Source of the DNA: UBA668 sp041394605 | GTDB taxonomy: Bacteria > Actinomycetota > Acidimicrobiia > Acidimicrobiales > Ilumatobacteraceae | Direction of reading: 5' to 3' | DNA: 64,000 nucleotides | Assembly: GCA_041394605.1 (NCBI GenBank) | Contig: JAWKHX010000004.1 | Location: forward strand, 434,001-498,000 | Shown here: positions 35,392 through 43,746 of the stretch, piece after piece | Layout: each line of letters starts with the position of its first letter | How positions within the stretch are numbered: the stretch's first letter is position 1 | Translations under genes and position numbers: made by a program | Notes under the pieces: generated by a model | The model's database searches: none | What the model was told of the DNA's origin: nothing | The model's input: only the letters and a program-made list of their open reading frames with translations

Positions 35392-36420
35392 TCAGCGGGC
35401 GGGGCGGCCCGGTGGGGTGCCCCCGGTGTCACGGCGGCGGGCCGCCATGCCGGCCAGGCACTCGGTGAAGAGGCGGTGGGCCACGTTGACGGTGCAGTCG
35501 GCGTGGTCGTAGGGCGGGGCGACCTCCACCACGTCCATGGCAACCACGGGGTGGCGGTACGCCAACTCCCGCACCATCCGCATCAGGTCGGCGGCCACCA
35601 AGCCGCCGGGCTCCGGGGTTCCCGTGCCGGGGGCGTACGCGGGGTCGAGGCTGTCGATGTCGATGGAGATGTACAGGAACTCGCAACCCTCCATCGCCTC
35701 GGCGACCGCGTCCGCCATCACCGCCTTGAAGCCGCGGTCCCAGATCTCGTCCATCAGGTGCCAGCGCATGCCCTGCGCAGCCATCCAGTCCCACACGTCC
35801 TCCGGCGGCCAGTAGCTGCGCAGACCGACCTGCACGAAGTTGCGGCCGGGGATGGCCCCGCTGTCGATCAGCCGGCGCATCGGTGTGCCGTGGCTGGCCA
35901 GGTTGCCGTCGCACTCGTCGGCGGTGTCGGCGTGGGCGTCGAAGTGGATCATCCCGACGTTGCCGTAGCCGTAGACGTCGGCAACCGCCGTGGCCGCCGG
36001 CCAGGTGACGCTGTGATCCCCGCCGATCACGAACGGCACGATCCGGCGGCTGGCCACCTCGTGCACCCGGGCCCGGATGTTGGCCAGCCCCTCGTCCACG
36101 AGCCCGTTCGGGCAGTGGGCGTCGCCGTAGTCCACGACCTCCACCCAGTCGTACATCTCGATGCCGAGGGCGAGGTGATAGGTGCCGGACTGGTAGGCGT
36201 CGGCCCGCAGCGCCCTCGGGCCGAAGCGGGCGCCGGGCCGGTTGGTGGTGCCGAGGTCGAACGGGGCACCGATGACGGCGACGTCGGGCTGCCACTCGTC
36301 GAGCTGCTCGGGCTCCGTCAGGAGGGGTCGCTGGCCGAACGTGCGGACACTGCCGAAGGCGTAGCCCTGGTCCAACTGGCGGGCGTAGCCGGGGGAGAGG
36401 TCGCGGCGAGGTTCGCTCAT
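35392..36420 (-). CDS. Agmatinase/arginase family ureohydrolase
   Basis: A 342-residue binuclear-manganese enzyme that hydrolyses a guanidino compound to urea plus an amine (agmatine, guanidinobutyrate or similar). The metal ligands are visible: FVIGGDHSVTW (His), MIHFDAHADTAD (Asp-x-His-x-Asp) and ISIDIDSLDPAYAPGTGTPE (Asp-x-Asp). DLGTTNRPGARFGPRALR is the family N-terminal block. Agmatinase is favoured over arginase by the PGTGTPEPGG loop, but the substrate is not certain. A TACCGT box is 7 nt before the ATG, so transcription is probably leaderless. Confidence 0.9.
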   Translation of the reverse strand: MSEPRRDLSPGYARQLDQGYAFGSVRTFGQRPLLTEPEQLDEWQPDVAVIGAPFDLGTTNRPGARFGPRALRADAYQSGTYHLALGIEMYDWVEVVDYGDAHCPNGLVDEGLANIRARVHEVASRRIVPFVIGGDHSVTWPAATAVADVYGYGNVGMIHFDAHADTADECDGNLASHGTPMRRLIDSGAIPGRNFVQVGLRSYWPPEDVWDWMAAQGMRWHLMDEIWDRGFKAVMADAVAEAMEGCEFLYISIDIDSLDPAYAPGTGTPEPGGLVAADLMRMVRELAYRHPVVAMDVVEVAPPYDHADCTVNVAHRLFTECLAGMAARRRDTGGTPPGRPAR

Positions 36421-36427
36421 GGCCGCG

Positions 36428-36433
36428 ACGGTA
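36428..36433 (-). promoter_or_regulatory. Leaderless -10 box for the agmatinase gene
   Basis: TACCGT on the minus strand, 7 nt before the start at 36420. Confidence 0.4.
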
Positions 36434-36477
36434 GCGCCGGCCCCGCCTACGCCCAGCGAGTCCTGCCCGCCGGCCTG

Positions 36478-36554
36478 GTTCTGGGGCTGGATTGTTGCGG
36501 CTTCCGCAACTTTTCAGCCCCAGTTCCCGCAATGGCGAGATCCAGCCCCAGAAC
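36478..36554. repeat. Nested inverted repeat (REP-like)
   Basis: GTTCTGGGGCTGGAT (36478-36492) pairs perfectly with ATCCAGCCCCAGAAC (36540-36554). Inside are TTGCGG-CTT-CCGCAA (36495-36509) and a further CAGCCCCAG (36515-36523) that can compete for the left arm. Confidence 0.8.
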
Positions 36555-36802
36555 GGGGAACGGGGAACGGGGAACGGGGAGGGAGGGGTGCGGGGAGGTG
36601 GGCAGGGGAGGGAGAGGGGAAAAACGAAGCGCCCCGGGCCGCGCTGCCAGCCGAAGCCGGCGCGCCGCCCGGGGCGACTCCTTGCGGTCGGGTGATCCAC
36701 CACTGATCGACCTTCCGGCGTTAGCCTTCCCTTCGACCAATGTCATCGCCCGTCGGAGCGTGAGCCCCGGCGGGCGATCCCGTTTTCGCCGACCTCCCCT
36801 TC

Positions 36803-37070
36803 CCCGGTTGCCCAGGTCCGGATCCTTCGGCGAATGCCGCTTCCACCGCCCCGGTTGCCCGGATCGGCTTCCCCGGCGTGCCGGCTCCACCGCCCCGGTT
36901 GCCCGGTACGGCTTCCCCGGCTGCCGCTTCCACCGCCCCGGTTGCCCGGTACGGCTTCCCCGGCGTGACCAGCTCGACCTCCCCGGTTGCCCGGCTCGGT
37001 CTCCCCGGTCTGGCCGCTTCCGCCTCCCCGGTTGCCCGGCTCGGCGTCCCCGGCCTGTCGTCACGCTGCC
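36803..37070. repeat. Imperfect ~45-bp tandem array, about six copies
   Basis: Each unit starts with CCCCGGTTGCCCGG (one unit has CCCAGG). Starts fall near 36803, 36849, 36893, 36936, 36980 and 37026. Intact 45-bp units translate on the plus strand as SPVARLGLPGL-like 15-residue repeats; the 43- and 44-bp units break that frame. Confidence 0.75.
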
Positions 37071-37422
37071 CCAGCCCCCCGGTTTCCCAGGGACCCAGAG
37101 CGGACACGCTCCGACGTCGGATCACCTTCCCTACCTGCCCCGCTTCCACCTCGTGAGACCGGTTGGCCCTCCTCCCCGTCCCCCTCTCCCTTGCGGGTGA
37201 GCGGACCGGCTCGGAACCGTTCCTCGGCCTCCGGTTGGCGTGCGCTGACCGGTATGAGGACACTTTGCAGGGTCCGTTTCCCCTGGTCAAGAGGTATTTT
37301 CGGACCTCACAGGGTTCTCCCCAGGATTGTGCCGTTAGTCACAGAATTTCTTTGTTCGTCCACCGTTCACACACAGGTTGTGCACAGGCCACGCGTTGAC
37401 GCGAGCCTGTTTTCCGGCTTGA

Positions 37423-37473
37423 ATGTCCGACGTGACGCAGCAGCCCCTCGCCACGATCATCATCATTTGCTAG
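37423..37473 (+). CDS. Isoleucine-rich leader peptide of cimA (attenuator)
   Basis: A 16-codon open frame, MSDVTQQPLATIIIIC, with four isoleucine codons in a row (ATC ATC ATC ATT, 37456-37467) near the stop. It lies just before a stable hairpin and an intrinsic terminator, and 98 nt before cimA. This is the arrangement of classical ribosome-mediated attenuation: scarce Ile-tRNA stalls the ribosome and should prevent termination. Isoleucine control fits citramalate synthase, the first step of the threonine-independent isoleucine route. No strong ribosome-binding site is visible. Confidence 0.75.
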   Translation: MSDVTQQPLATIIIIC

Positions 37474-37502
37474 CGCACGTCGGCCCCGATGCCGATGTGC
37501 GC
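37473..37502 (+). promoter_or_regulatory. Leader hairpin preceding the attenuator terminator
   Basis: GCGCACGTCGGC and GCCGATGTGCGC form a 12-bp stem (one G-U) with a 6-nt loop, starting at the last base of the leader stop codon. A ribosome at the Ile codons or the stop would block its left arm. The exact antiterminator pairing is not clear by eye. Confidence 0.6.
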
Positions 37503-37505
37503 TCC

Positions 37506-37530
37506 GAGCCGCCCCTCCGGGCGGCTCTTT
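37506..37530 (+). terminator. Intrinsic terminator (attenuator) before cimA
   Basis: A perfect 9-bp stem GAGCCGCCC/GGGCGGCTC with loop CTCC followed by TTTCATTT. It sits between the Ile leader peptide and cimA, so it would stop transcription when isoleucine is plentiful. Confidence 0.85.
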
Positions 37531-37570
37531 CATTTCCCCCGCACGTCACCCCCACGAAAGGCGCACTCCG

Positions 37571-39160
37571 ATGAGCACCACTCCGCAACCGGCCACCATG
37601 GTCGAGGTGTTCGACACCACCCTGCGCGACGGCCTCCAGGTGGAGGGCGTCAGCGCCACCGTGGACGACAAGCTGCGCATCGCCGAGCAGCTGGACCGCC
37701 TGGGCGTGCACTTCATCGAGGGAGGGTGGCCCGGCGCCAACCCGAAGGACGTCGAGTTCTTCGCCCGTGCGGCCAACGAGCTCCGCCTGTCCACCAGCAC
37801 GATGGTCGCCTTCGGCAGCACCCGCCGGCCCCGCGGCAAGGTGGACGACGATGCCACCCTGCGCAACCTGCTGGACGCCCAGACCAGCGCCGTGTGCATC
37901 GTGGCCAAGAGCTGGGACTACCACGTCACCGAGGCGCTGCAGACCACGCTGGAGGAAGGCGTGGCGATGATCGCCGACTCCGTGGAGTTCCTCAACGCCA
38001 ACGGCCGGATGGTCATGGTGGACCTGGAGCACTTCTTCGACGGCTACAAGCGCAACCCGGAGTTCAGCCTGCGCACCATCGAGGCGTCGGTGATGAAGGG
38101 CGCCACCCACCTCGTGCTGTGCGACACCAACGGCGGCTCCCTGCCGCACGAGGTCAGCTCGATCGTGGCCGACGTGAAGCGGGTGGTGGGCGACGACGCC
38201 ATCATCGGGATCCACTGCCACGACGACACCGGCTGCGCGGTCGCCAACTCGATGGCCGCGGTGCTGGCCGGTGGCCGCCACGTGCAGGGCACGCTGAACG
38301 GGCTGGGCGAGCGCACCGGCAACTGCAACCTCACCACCGTCATCCCCAACCTGCAGGTGAAGCTGGGCTACCAGTGCCTGCCGGAGGGCCGGCTGGAGCG
38401 CCTCACCAGCGTCAGCCATCACGTGGCCGAGATCCTCAACCGCCCGCTCAACCCGCAGGCGCCGTACGTCGGCAGCTCGGCGTTCGCCCACAAGGCCGGC
38501 CTGCACGTCAGCGCCATCAAGCGGGCGAAGGACGCCTACGAGCACGTGGACCCCGAGCTCGTCGGCAACGGCACCCGCTTCGTGGTCAGCGAGATGGCCG
38601 GCCGCGCCACCATCCAGCTGAAGGCGGAGGAACTGGGCCTGCCGATGGACGGCCCCGCCGTCAACCAGGTCATCGACGACCTCAAGCGGCTGGAGCACGA
38701 GGGCTACCACTTCGAGGCCGCCGACGCCTCCCTCGAGTTGCTGATGCGCTACGCCAGCGGGTGGGTGCAGGAGTACTTCAACGTGGAGAGCATGCGCGTC
38801 ATCACCGACGAACTGCCGAGTGGCGACTTCACCACCGAGGCCACCGTGAAGGTGTGGGTGGGCGAGGCCCGCCACGTCCACACCGCCGAGGGCAACGGCC
38901 CCGTCAACGCCATCGACAAGGCCCTGCGCCAGGCGCTGGCCGCCGCCTACCCGCAGCTGGACCGGGTGCACCTCACCGACTACAAGGTGCGCATCCTCGA
39001 CGGTGCCACCGCCACCGGCGCCGTCACCCGGGTGCTCATCGACTTCACCGACGGCACCCGCAGCTGGACCACCATCGGCGTCAGCGGCAACATCATCGAA
39101 GCCTCCTGGCGGGCGCTGGAAGAGGGCCTGGTCTACGGTCTTCTCCACGCCGAGGCCTGA
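37571..39160 (+). CDS. cimA: Citramalate synthase
   Basis: A 529-residue DRE-TIM metallolyase that condenses pyruvate and acetyl-CoA to (R)-citramalate, the entry to isoleucine without threonine. It has FDTTLRDGLQVEGVSATV (metal/substrate loop), FIEGGWPGANPKDVEFF (the CimA-type variant, not LeuA), LCDTNGGSLP, GIHCHDDTGCAVANS and NGLGERTGNCNLTTVIPNL. A C-terminal regulatory LeuA dimer domain (about 395-525) ends in the ISWxALEEG-like block. Downstream steps can use LeuCD and LeuB, all encoded in this window. It is preceded by an Ile-coding attenuator, which supports the CimA call. Confidence 0.94.
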   Translation: MSTTPQPATMVEVFDTTLRDGLQVEGVSATVDDKLRIAEQLDRLGVHFIEGGWPGANPKDVEFFARAANELRLSTSTMVAFGSTRRPRGKVDDDATLRNLLDAQTSAVCIVAKSWDYHVTEALQTTLEEGVAMIADSVEFLNANGRMVMVDLEHFFDGYKRNPEFSLRTIEASVMKGATHLVLCDTNGGSLPHEVSSIVADVKRVVGDDAIIGIHCHDDTGCAVANSMAAVLAGGRHVQGTLNGLGERTGNCNLTTVIPNLQVKLGYQCLPEGRLERLTSVSHHVAEILNRPLNPQAPYVGSSAFAHKAGLHVSAIKRAKDAYEHVDPELVGNGTRFVVSEMAGRATIQLKAEELGLPMDGPAVNQVIDDLKRLEHEGYHFEAADASLELLMRYASGWVQEYFNVESMRVITDELPSGDFTTEATVKVWVGEARHVHTAEGNGPVNAIDKALRQALAAAYPQLDRVHLTDYKVRILDGATATGAVTRVLIDFTDGTRSWTTIGVSGNIIEASWRALEEGLVYGLLHAEA

Positions 39161-39165
39161 GCGCC

Positions 39166-40146
39166 GTGCGGCGGGGTCGTGCGGCCGCGCTGGTCGTGGT
39201 CTCGATCGTGTCGGTCGCAGCCTGTGCCGGCGACGCCACGGAGATGCGACGCGACGCGGATGGCGCACCCTCCACCGAGGCGCCGATGAACTGCCCGCCG
39301 CCACGCGTGTCCGCCGTGGACGGGGTGCTGCCCGGCAGCGGAGCGGTCACCGTCGGCGGCGTCGACCTGCCAGCCGGTGCCGTTCGCACGGCCGGTTTCT
39401 CCGATGCGCCGGACACACCGGTGATCTGGACCACCGATGAGGCGGTCGACGACGCGTGGCAGCTGTGGGCCGCCCTCGTGGACGCCTATCCGTCGACCGG
39501 GCTCTGGCCATTGCTGCTGACGTCGCTGCCGGACTTCGGCGACCAGCCGGGCCGACCGTGGTTGTCGAACGAGTTCGACATTCCCGGCGACCCATCGGCG
39601 GTCGACGGCCTGACCCCCGAAGCCGCCTTTGCCGAGTGGTGGGCGCTGTCGGTGCCGGCCGAGGAGGACGATCCCAGCTGGGCCGAGGAGGTATTGGGGC
39701 CGCTTGGGCCCGAGCTGCCCTCGCTGGCATCCCCGGGTGAATGCGCGGGCGCGCTCACCGATCTGGCCACGGTGTCCTCGTTGGCTCCGTCGTTCACCGG
39801 TGTCGACGGCGCGATGCGCGTGGGTCTCGTCGCGGTGCACCGGCCGGCGGATTCGCTGATGGCCATGGGCTTCATCGGCTCGACGAACTACACCTCCGAC
39901 CTTGCTGCGCACACGGCCTTGATGCGGTCGTGGGAGGACCGCTTCGGCGGCTACCTCGTGGTGACCGGATTCGCCGATGCCACCATCGTGATGGAACGCC
40001 CGCCGGTGGGCGACGAGGCACTCCTCCACCTCGCCGCTGAGGTCTACGCGATCTGCCCGGACGTGGTGTGGCAGGGTGTCGGCGGCATCGCCCAACTCGC
40101 CGACGAGATCCGCGACTCGGGGCAACTCTTCTGCTGGTGGGATTGA
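39166..40146 (+). CDS. DUF4253 lipoprotein
   Basis: A 326-residue exported protein. The GTG start leads into RRGRAAALVVVSIVSVAAC with lipobox VAAC (Cys near residue 20). The C-terminal half matches DUF4253: VGLVAVHRPADSLMAMGFIG, MRSWEDRFGGYLVVTGF, AAEVYAICPDVVWQG and a terminal FCWWD. The family has no known activity and is usually cytoplasmic, so this lipid-anchored form is unusual. It begins 5 nt after the cimA stop, probably by read-through of the same transcript. Confidence 0.75.
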   Translation: MRRGRAAALVVVSIVSVAACAGDATEMRRDADGAPSTEAPMNCPPPRVSAVDGVLPGSGAVTVGGVDLPAGAVRTAGFSDAPDTPVIWTTDEAVDDAWQLWAALVDAYPSTGLWPLLLTSLPDFGDQPGRPWLSNEFDIPGDPSAVDGLTPEAAFAEWWALSVPAEEDDPSWAEEVLGPLGPELPSLASPGECAGALTDLATVSSLAPSFTGVDGAMRVGLVAVHRPADSLMAMGFIGSTNYTSDLAAHTALMRSWEDRFGGYLVVTGFADATIVMERPPVGDEALLHLAAEVYAICPDVVWQGVGGIAQLADEIRDSGQLFCWWD

Positions 40147-40164
40147 CCAGCTATAACTGGCGTC

Positions 40165-40686
40165 ATGGCTGCACCAAAGTCCGCACCTGCCCCTGTCATC
40201 GACCAGGCACGGGCGTACAGCTCGCCGCCGGTCGCCCCTGCGGCGTGGATGCCGGATCGCCCAGCGGATTTCACCGGTTTCCAACCGGCCGGGCCGCAGC
40301 TCGGCTATCAGGGGCCGGACCAGGGGTTCGCCCTGAAGATCGCCGCCGGCTTCCGCGACCGGCTGCAACTGGCGCCGGGCGAGGATGCCGACGACGCCAT
40401 CCGTGGTTGCCTCGGCATCGCCCTGCGGCGGGCGTCGCTGTTCAGCCGGGCCCCAGTGGTGCACGACCTCACCATCGCGTTCACCATCTGGGGCTACCTG
40501 GATGCCGACGCACCTGCAGATCTGGTGGAGGACCGCTGGCCGCGGTTCCGTGGGCTGGCCCACGCCCACCACTACACCGAGGCTCGGGCACTGGCCGACA
40601 TGGTGCCCGAGGCCACCCTGCGGATGACCCCGGATGCCGTGCGCACCGCGTACCCGAGCCGCTGGCGCGAGCTCACCGGCGCCTAG
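40165..40686 (+). CDS. Conserved actinobacterial hypothetical protein
   Basis: A 173-residue soluble protein without signal peptide. It has a Pro/Ala-rich N-terminus, then GYQGPDQGFALKIAAGFRDR, GCLGIALRRASLFSRAPVVH and FTIWGYLDADAPADL. It resembles a conserved actinobacterial family of unknown function. A TATAAC box is 7 nt before the ATG, so transcription is likely leaderless. GGCGCC arms at 40678-40703 may form a weak 3' hairpin toward the convergent fasciclin gene. Function unknown. Confidence 0.7.
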   Translation: MAAPKSAPAPVIDQARAYSSPPVAPAAWMPDRPADFTGFQPAGPQLGYQGPDQGFALKIAAGFRDRLQLAPGEDADDAIRGCLGIALRRASLFSRAPVVHDLTIAFTIWGYLDADAPADLVEDRWPRFRGLAHAHHYTEARALADMVPEATLRMTPDAVRTAYPSRWRELTGA

Positions 40687-40728
40687 GCCTTCGCCCGGGC
40701 GCCGGCAAGCCGTGGTGGGCCGCCCCGC

Positions 40729-41403
40729 TCAGCCCTCCATCGGGGGCAGCATGACCGTGTCGATGAGGTAGACGGTCGCGTTCAGCGTCTGGATCTCACC
40801 GACCACCACCATCGCCTGGTCGCCGACCTTGATCGTGTCGCCCATCTTCTCGATCGGCAGCATCTCGCCGCCGAGTGTCGGCAGTTCGGTGATGCCGTCC
40901 AGGTCGGCCGCCGACAGGCGCTCCGGCACCACGTGGTAGGCCAGCACCGTGGTCAGGAGGCCGGTCGGGTCGGCCAGCGCGGCGTCCAGCGTGGCCTTGT
41001 CCAGGTTGGCGAAGGCGCAGTCGGTGGGAGCGAACACGGTCAGTGCCTCGGCCGAGTTCAGCGTGTCCACCAGCCCGGCGGCGGTGACCGCGGCGGTCAG
41101 GGTGGTCAGCACCGGGTTGTTGGAGGCGGCCGTGCCCACCGGATCGGTGGTCATGCCCTCGAGGGTGCCGGCGGCCGGGCCACCCTGCACGGCGGCGACG
41201 ATCTCGTCGGCGGTGCACAGCTCGCTCGACGGCTTCATCGGCATCGATTCGTCGGGCATCGTCTCGGCCGGCATGGTGGTGGGGGCCTCGGTGGCGGCCG
41301 GCTGGGTGGTGGTGACGGCATCGCCGTCGTCGCCACAGGCGACCAGCACGAGGGCGAGGGAACCGGCCGCGAGGGCGCGGCGGGAGAAGGTACGGAACTG
41401 CAT
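40729..41403 (-). CDS. Fasciclin-domain lipoprotein
   Basis: A 224-residue surface protein. Signal with lipobox LVAC (SLALVLVACGDDGD, Cys near 23), then a Thr/Pro/Glu/Met-rich linker (about 30-60), then one FAS1 domain (about 85-222): LTTLTAAVTAAGLVDTL, LTVFAPTDCAFANL, VLAYHVVPERL and NATVYLIDTVMLPP. FAS1 domains mediate adhesion or protein interaction at the cell surface. The start at 41403 has a good AGAGGA-type ribosome-binding site. The usual FAS1 fold is intact. Confidence 0.92.
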   Translation of the reverse strand: MQFRTFSRRALAAGSLALVLVACGDDGDAVTTTQPAATEAPTTMPAETMPDESMPMKPSSELCTADEIVAAVQGGPAAGTLEGMTTDPVGTAASNNPVLTTLTAAVTAAGLVDTLNSAEALTVFAPTDCAFANLDKATLDAALADPTGLLTTVLAYHVVPERLSAADLDGITELPTLGGEMLPIEKMGDTIKVGDQAMVVVGEIQTLNATVYLIDTVMLPPMEG

Positions 41404-41465
41404 TGGTGTCCTCTTTCTGTTCGGGGGGAGGGGACACTTCCTGTTCGGAGCCGAGGCGTGCAACG

Positions 41466-42620
41466 ATGGGTCGCATGTCGCAACCGATCACACTCACCGA
41501 CGAGCAGCACGAGTTCCGCAGCGTCGTGCGCCAGTTCTGCGAGGACAAGATCGCCCCGCTCGCCGGCGACATCGACCGCACCGCCGAGTACTCCTGGGCC
41601 ACGTTCGAGGCGCTGAAGAGCATGGAGCTCACGGCGCTCAGCTACCCGGTGGAGTACGGCGGCAGCGGCGCCTCGCTGGTGGACCAGGCCATCGTCGCCG
41701 AGGAACTGGCCCGTGCGTGCGTCAGCACCAGCCTGCAGTTCCTCATCAGCAAGCTGGGCATGCTGCCGGTCATCAACTTCGGCTCCCACGAGATGAAGTC
41801 CACCTACCTGCCGCGCATCTGCAGCGGCGAGAGCCAGTGCAGCTACGGCCTCAGCGAGCCCGACGCCGGTAGCGACGTGGCGTCGATGACCACCAAGGCG
41901 GTGCGCGACGGCGACGACTGGATCATCTCCGGCACGAAGTGCTGGATCACCAACGCCGGCATCAGCGACCTCTACACGATCTTCGCCCGCACCAGCGACG
42001 ACCGCCACAAGGGCATCACCGCTTTCCTCGTCGAGGCGTCGTGGGGTGTGGAGGTGGAGAAGCTGGAGCACAAGCTGGGCATCAAGGGCTCACCCACCGG
42101 CGTCATCCGGATGGACGAGGTGCGCGTGCCGGACAGCGCCCGCATCGGCGAGGTCGGCCAGGGCTTCGCCATCGCCATGCACACGCTGGACCGCAGCCGC
42201 CCCACCATCGGTGCCCAGGCCGTGGGTGTGGCCCAGGGCGCGCTGGACTACGCCGTCGGGTACATGAAGGAGCGCCGCACGTTCGGCCGCCCTCTGGCGG
42301 ACAACCAGGGCCTGCAGTGGATGGCCGCCGACTGCGCGATGAAGGTGGAGGCCGCCCGCAACCTGGTGTACAAGGCGTGTGCGATCGCCGACGAGGGCGA
42401 CCCCCGTGGCGACCTCGGCATGGCCGGGGCGATGGCCAAGTGCTTCGCCAGCGACGTGGCCATGCAGGTCACCACCGACGCCGTGCAGTTCCTCGGCGGC
42501 TACGGCTACACCAACGAGTTCCCGGTGGAGCGGATGATGCGCGATGCCAAGATCACCCAGATCTACGAAGGCACCAACCAGATCCAGCGCATGGTGATCG
42601 CCAAGAAGCTCTTCGGCTGA
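41466..42620 (+). CDS. Acyl-CoA dehydrogenase
   Basis: A flavoenzyme of about 384 residues that oxidises acyl-CoA to trans-2-enoyl-CoA in beta-oxidation or branched-chain degradation. QCSYGLSEPDAGSDVASM and WIISGTKCWITNAGISD are FAD/substrate blocks, KERRTFGRPLADNQGLQW is the mid motif, and QFLGGYGYTNEFPVERMMRD with ITQIYEGTNQIQRMVIAKKL carries the catalytic Glu (YEGT). Starts at 41466 or 41475 are both possible. Chain-length preference cannot be told. It is divergent from the fasciclin gene. Confidence 0.94.
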   Translation: MGRMSQPITLTDEQHEFRSVVRQFCEDKIAPLAGDIDRTAEYSWATFEALKSMELTALSYPVEYGGSGASLVDQAIVAEELARACVSTSLQFLISKLGMLPVINFGSHEMKSTYLPRICSGESQCSYGLSEPDAGSDVASMTTKAVRDGDDWIISGTKCWITNAGISDLYTIFARTSDDRHKGITAFLVEASWGVEVEKLEHKLGIKGSPTGVIRMDEVRVPDSARIGEVGQGFAIAMHTLDRSRPTIGAQAVGVAQGALDYAVGYMKERRTFGRPLADNQGLQWMAADCAMKVEAARNLVYKACAIADEGDPRGDLGMAGAMAKCFASDVAMQVTTDAVQFLGGYGYTNEFPVERMMRDAKITQIYEGTNQIQRMVIAKKLFG

Positions 42621-42622
42621 GA

Positions 42623-42648
42623 GTTCCGCCGCCTGACGACGGTGGAAC
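42623..42648 (+). terminator. Hairpin after the acyl-CoA dehydrogenase gene
   Basis: GTTCCGCCG/CGGTGGAAC, a 9-bp stem with one G-U pair and an 8-nt loop, just after the stop. There is no T-run, so it is a tentative terminator. Confidence 0.35.
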
Positions 42649-42775
42649 TCCGTCCCCCGATGGCGGAGCCACGGTCCCTTCACAGGAGCGCCGAGTATCG
42701 TGACGCGCAGGCGTTGCTGGCCGTCTTCGGTTCTCCCGAGCCGAACCCCTACAAGCGTCGTGGAAGTGACCGTCA

Positions 42776-43048
42776 ATGAGCGTTCCGATCGAAGTTGACA
42801 TTCCCTGCGATCCCACTCAGATCGATCACACGGGCCTGCCCTGGACCTTCCTCGACGAGGCCGCTCACCCGGACCGGATCGTCCCCGGCGCGATTGTGAT
42901 CACCGGTGACGCCGACGACCCCGTCTTCGCCCGCGTTGCGTCGCTGACGGAGCGATCGACGGGAGTGAAGGTCCACCTGGAGATCCTGCCGGGTGATCCG
43001 CTGGAGTACGCAGAGGCGATGCGTCGCACCCACCTGCTGTCCGCCTGA
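42776..43048 (+). CDS. Small hypothetical protein
   Basis: 90 residues from ATG 42776 (VEVDIPCDP region, then GAIVITGDADDPVFARVASL and VKVHLEILPGDPLEYAEAM). The pattern suggests a small beta-rich cytoplasmic protein. It has no recognised motif and no signal peptide. It is followed 24 nt on by another unknown gene in the same direction, so the two may be cotranscribed. Confidence 0.55.
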   Translation: MSVPIEVDIPCDPTQIDHTGLPWTFLDEAAHPDRIVPGAIVITGDADDPVFARVASLTERSTGVKVHLEILPGDPLEYAEAMRRTHLLSA

Positions 43049-43071
43049 CGGCGCCGCCGCGATCTTCGGCC

Positions 43072-43743
43072 ATGTCTGACGAACCCGAGAACCACCCAGT
43101 CGACCTCTTCGCTGCCGCCGAGTCGACGGTGAACGGGGACCCGCAGGTGCTCGCCTGGTTCAGCGATCATCATTGGCGTTCCCTCGCTCGCTGGGCGGCG
43201 GAAGAAGGCAGCGACACGGTCGGTGTCATGTCCGGAGGACCTCGCTCCGTGGAACTGCGGATCGAGGAGCTCACGGCACTCGGCGTACACGGCTGGACGG
43301 AACCGTCGCCGCGCGTGTCCAACGATGATCCGCCCAGGTTCACCGTGTTCATCCGGGTCGTCGACCTTGCGAAGCTGGTGGGTACCAGCGCGGTGCTGAC
43401 GCCTGCTCAGGCCGCAGCGGCACTGCACGACACAGCCGAGTACACGGCGAGCTTCCGGGCGGCCAGGCCCTGGGTGGAGATGTGGCTCGGCGACGTCACG
43501 TCGGAGGTGTTCGAGGCCGAGCTGCGCGCACGGATGACCGTCCGGCACGCACAGCAGCTCCGTCGATGGGGTATTGACGAAGCGCCGACCTGGAGGGGGT
43601 TCGCCCACATCGCGCACGACGAGCTCTCGGCCGACTGGAAGCTGGGCTGGACGCCGCCCGGGCACCAGGGAGTCGGGTTGATGGTGGTGAGGGTGGCGGC
43701 GTCGAAGCTCGGCGAGGACGTCCGCTCCGCGCCATGGGCCTAG
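43072..43743 (+). CDS. Hypothetical protein
   Basis: 223 residues beginning MSDEPENHPVDLFAAAEST. It has no signal peptide or transmembrane segment, has several Trp-rich blocks (WFSDHHWRSLARWAAEEG; WVEMWLGDVTSEVFEAEL), and ends with GWTPPGHQGVGLMVVRVAAS. I recognise no domain. It is downstream of the 90-residue protein and convergent with the pentapeptide gene, whose end is 4 bp away. Codon usage is similar to its neighbours but slightly less GC-rich. Confidence 0.55.
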   Translation: MSDEPENHPVDLFAAAESTVNGDPQVLAWFSDHHWRSLARWAAEEGSDTVGVMSGGPRSVELRIEELTALGVHGWTEPSPRVSNDDPPRFTVFIRVVDLAKLVGTSAVLTPAQAAAALHDTAEYTASFRAARPWVEMWLGDVTSEVFEAELRARMTVRHAQQLRRWGIDEAPTWRGFAHIAHDELSADWKLGWTPPGHQGVGLMVVRVAASKLGEDVRSAPWA

Positions 43744-43746
43744 CGG

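Larger units (their letters stand above)
36421..37422. other. 1-kb repeat-rich spacer between agmatinase and cimA
   Basis: No convincing gene. It holds nested hairpins (36478-36554), a short run of four GAACGGG units (from 36551), a G-rich stretch to about 36620, a ~45-bp tandem array (about 36803-37070), and then a stretch that is unusually AT-rich for this window (about 37260-37420). The last part probably contains the cimA promoter, which I cannot place exactly. Confidence 0.6.

Noticed and set aside
36803..37070. The ~45-bp array considered as CRISPR
   Set aside because: No unique spacers of constant length and no cas genes; the whole unit is repeated.
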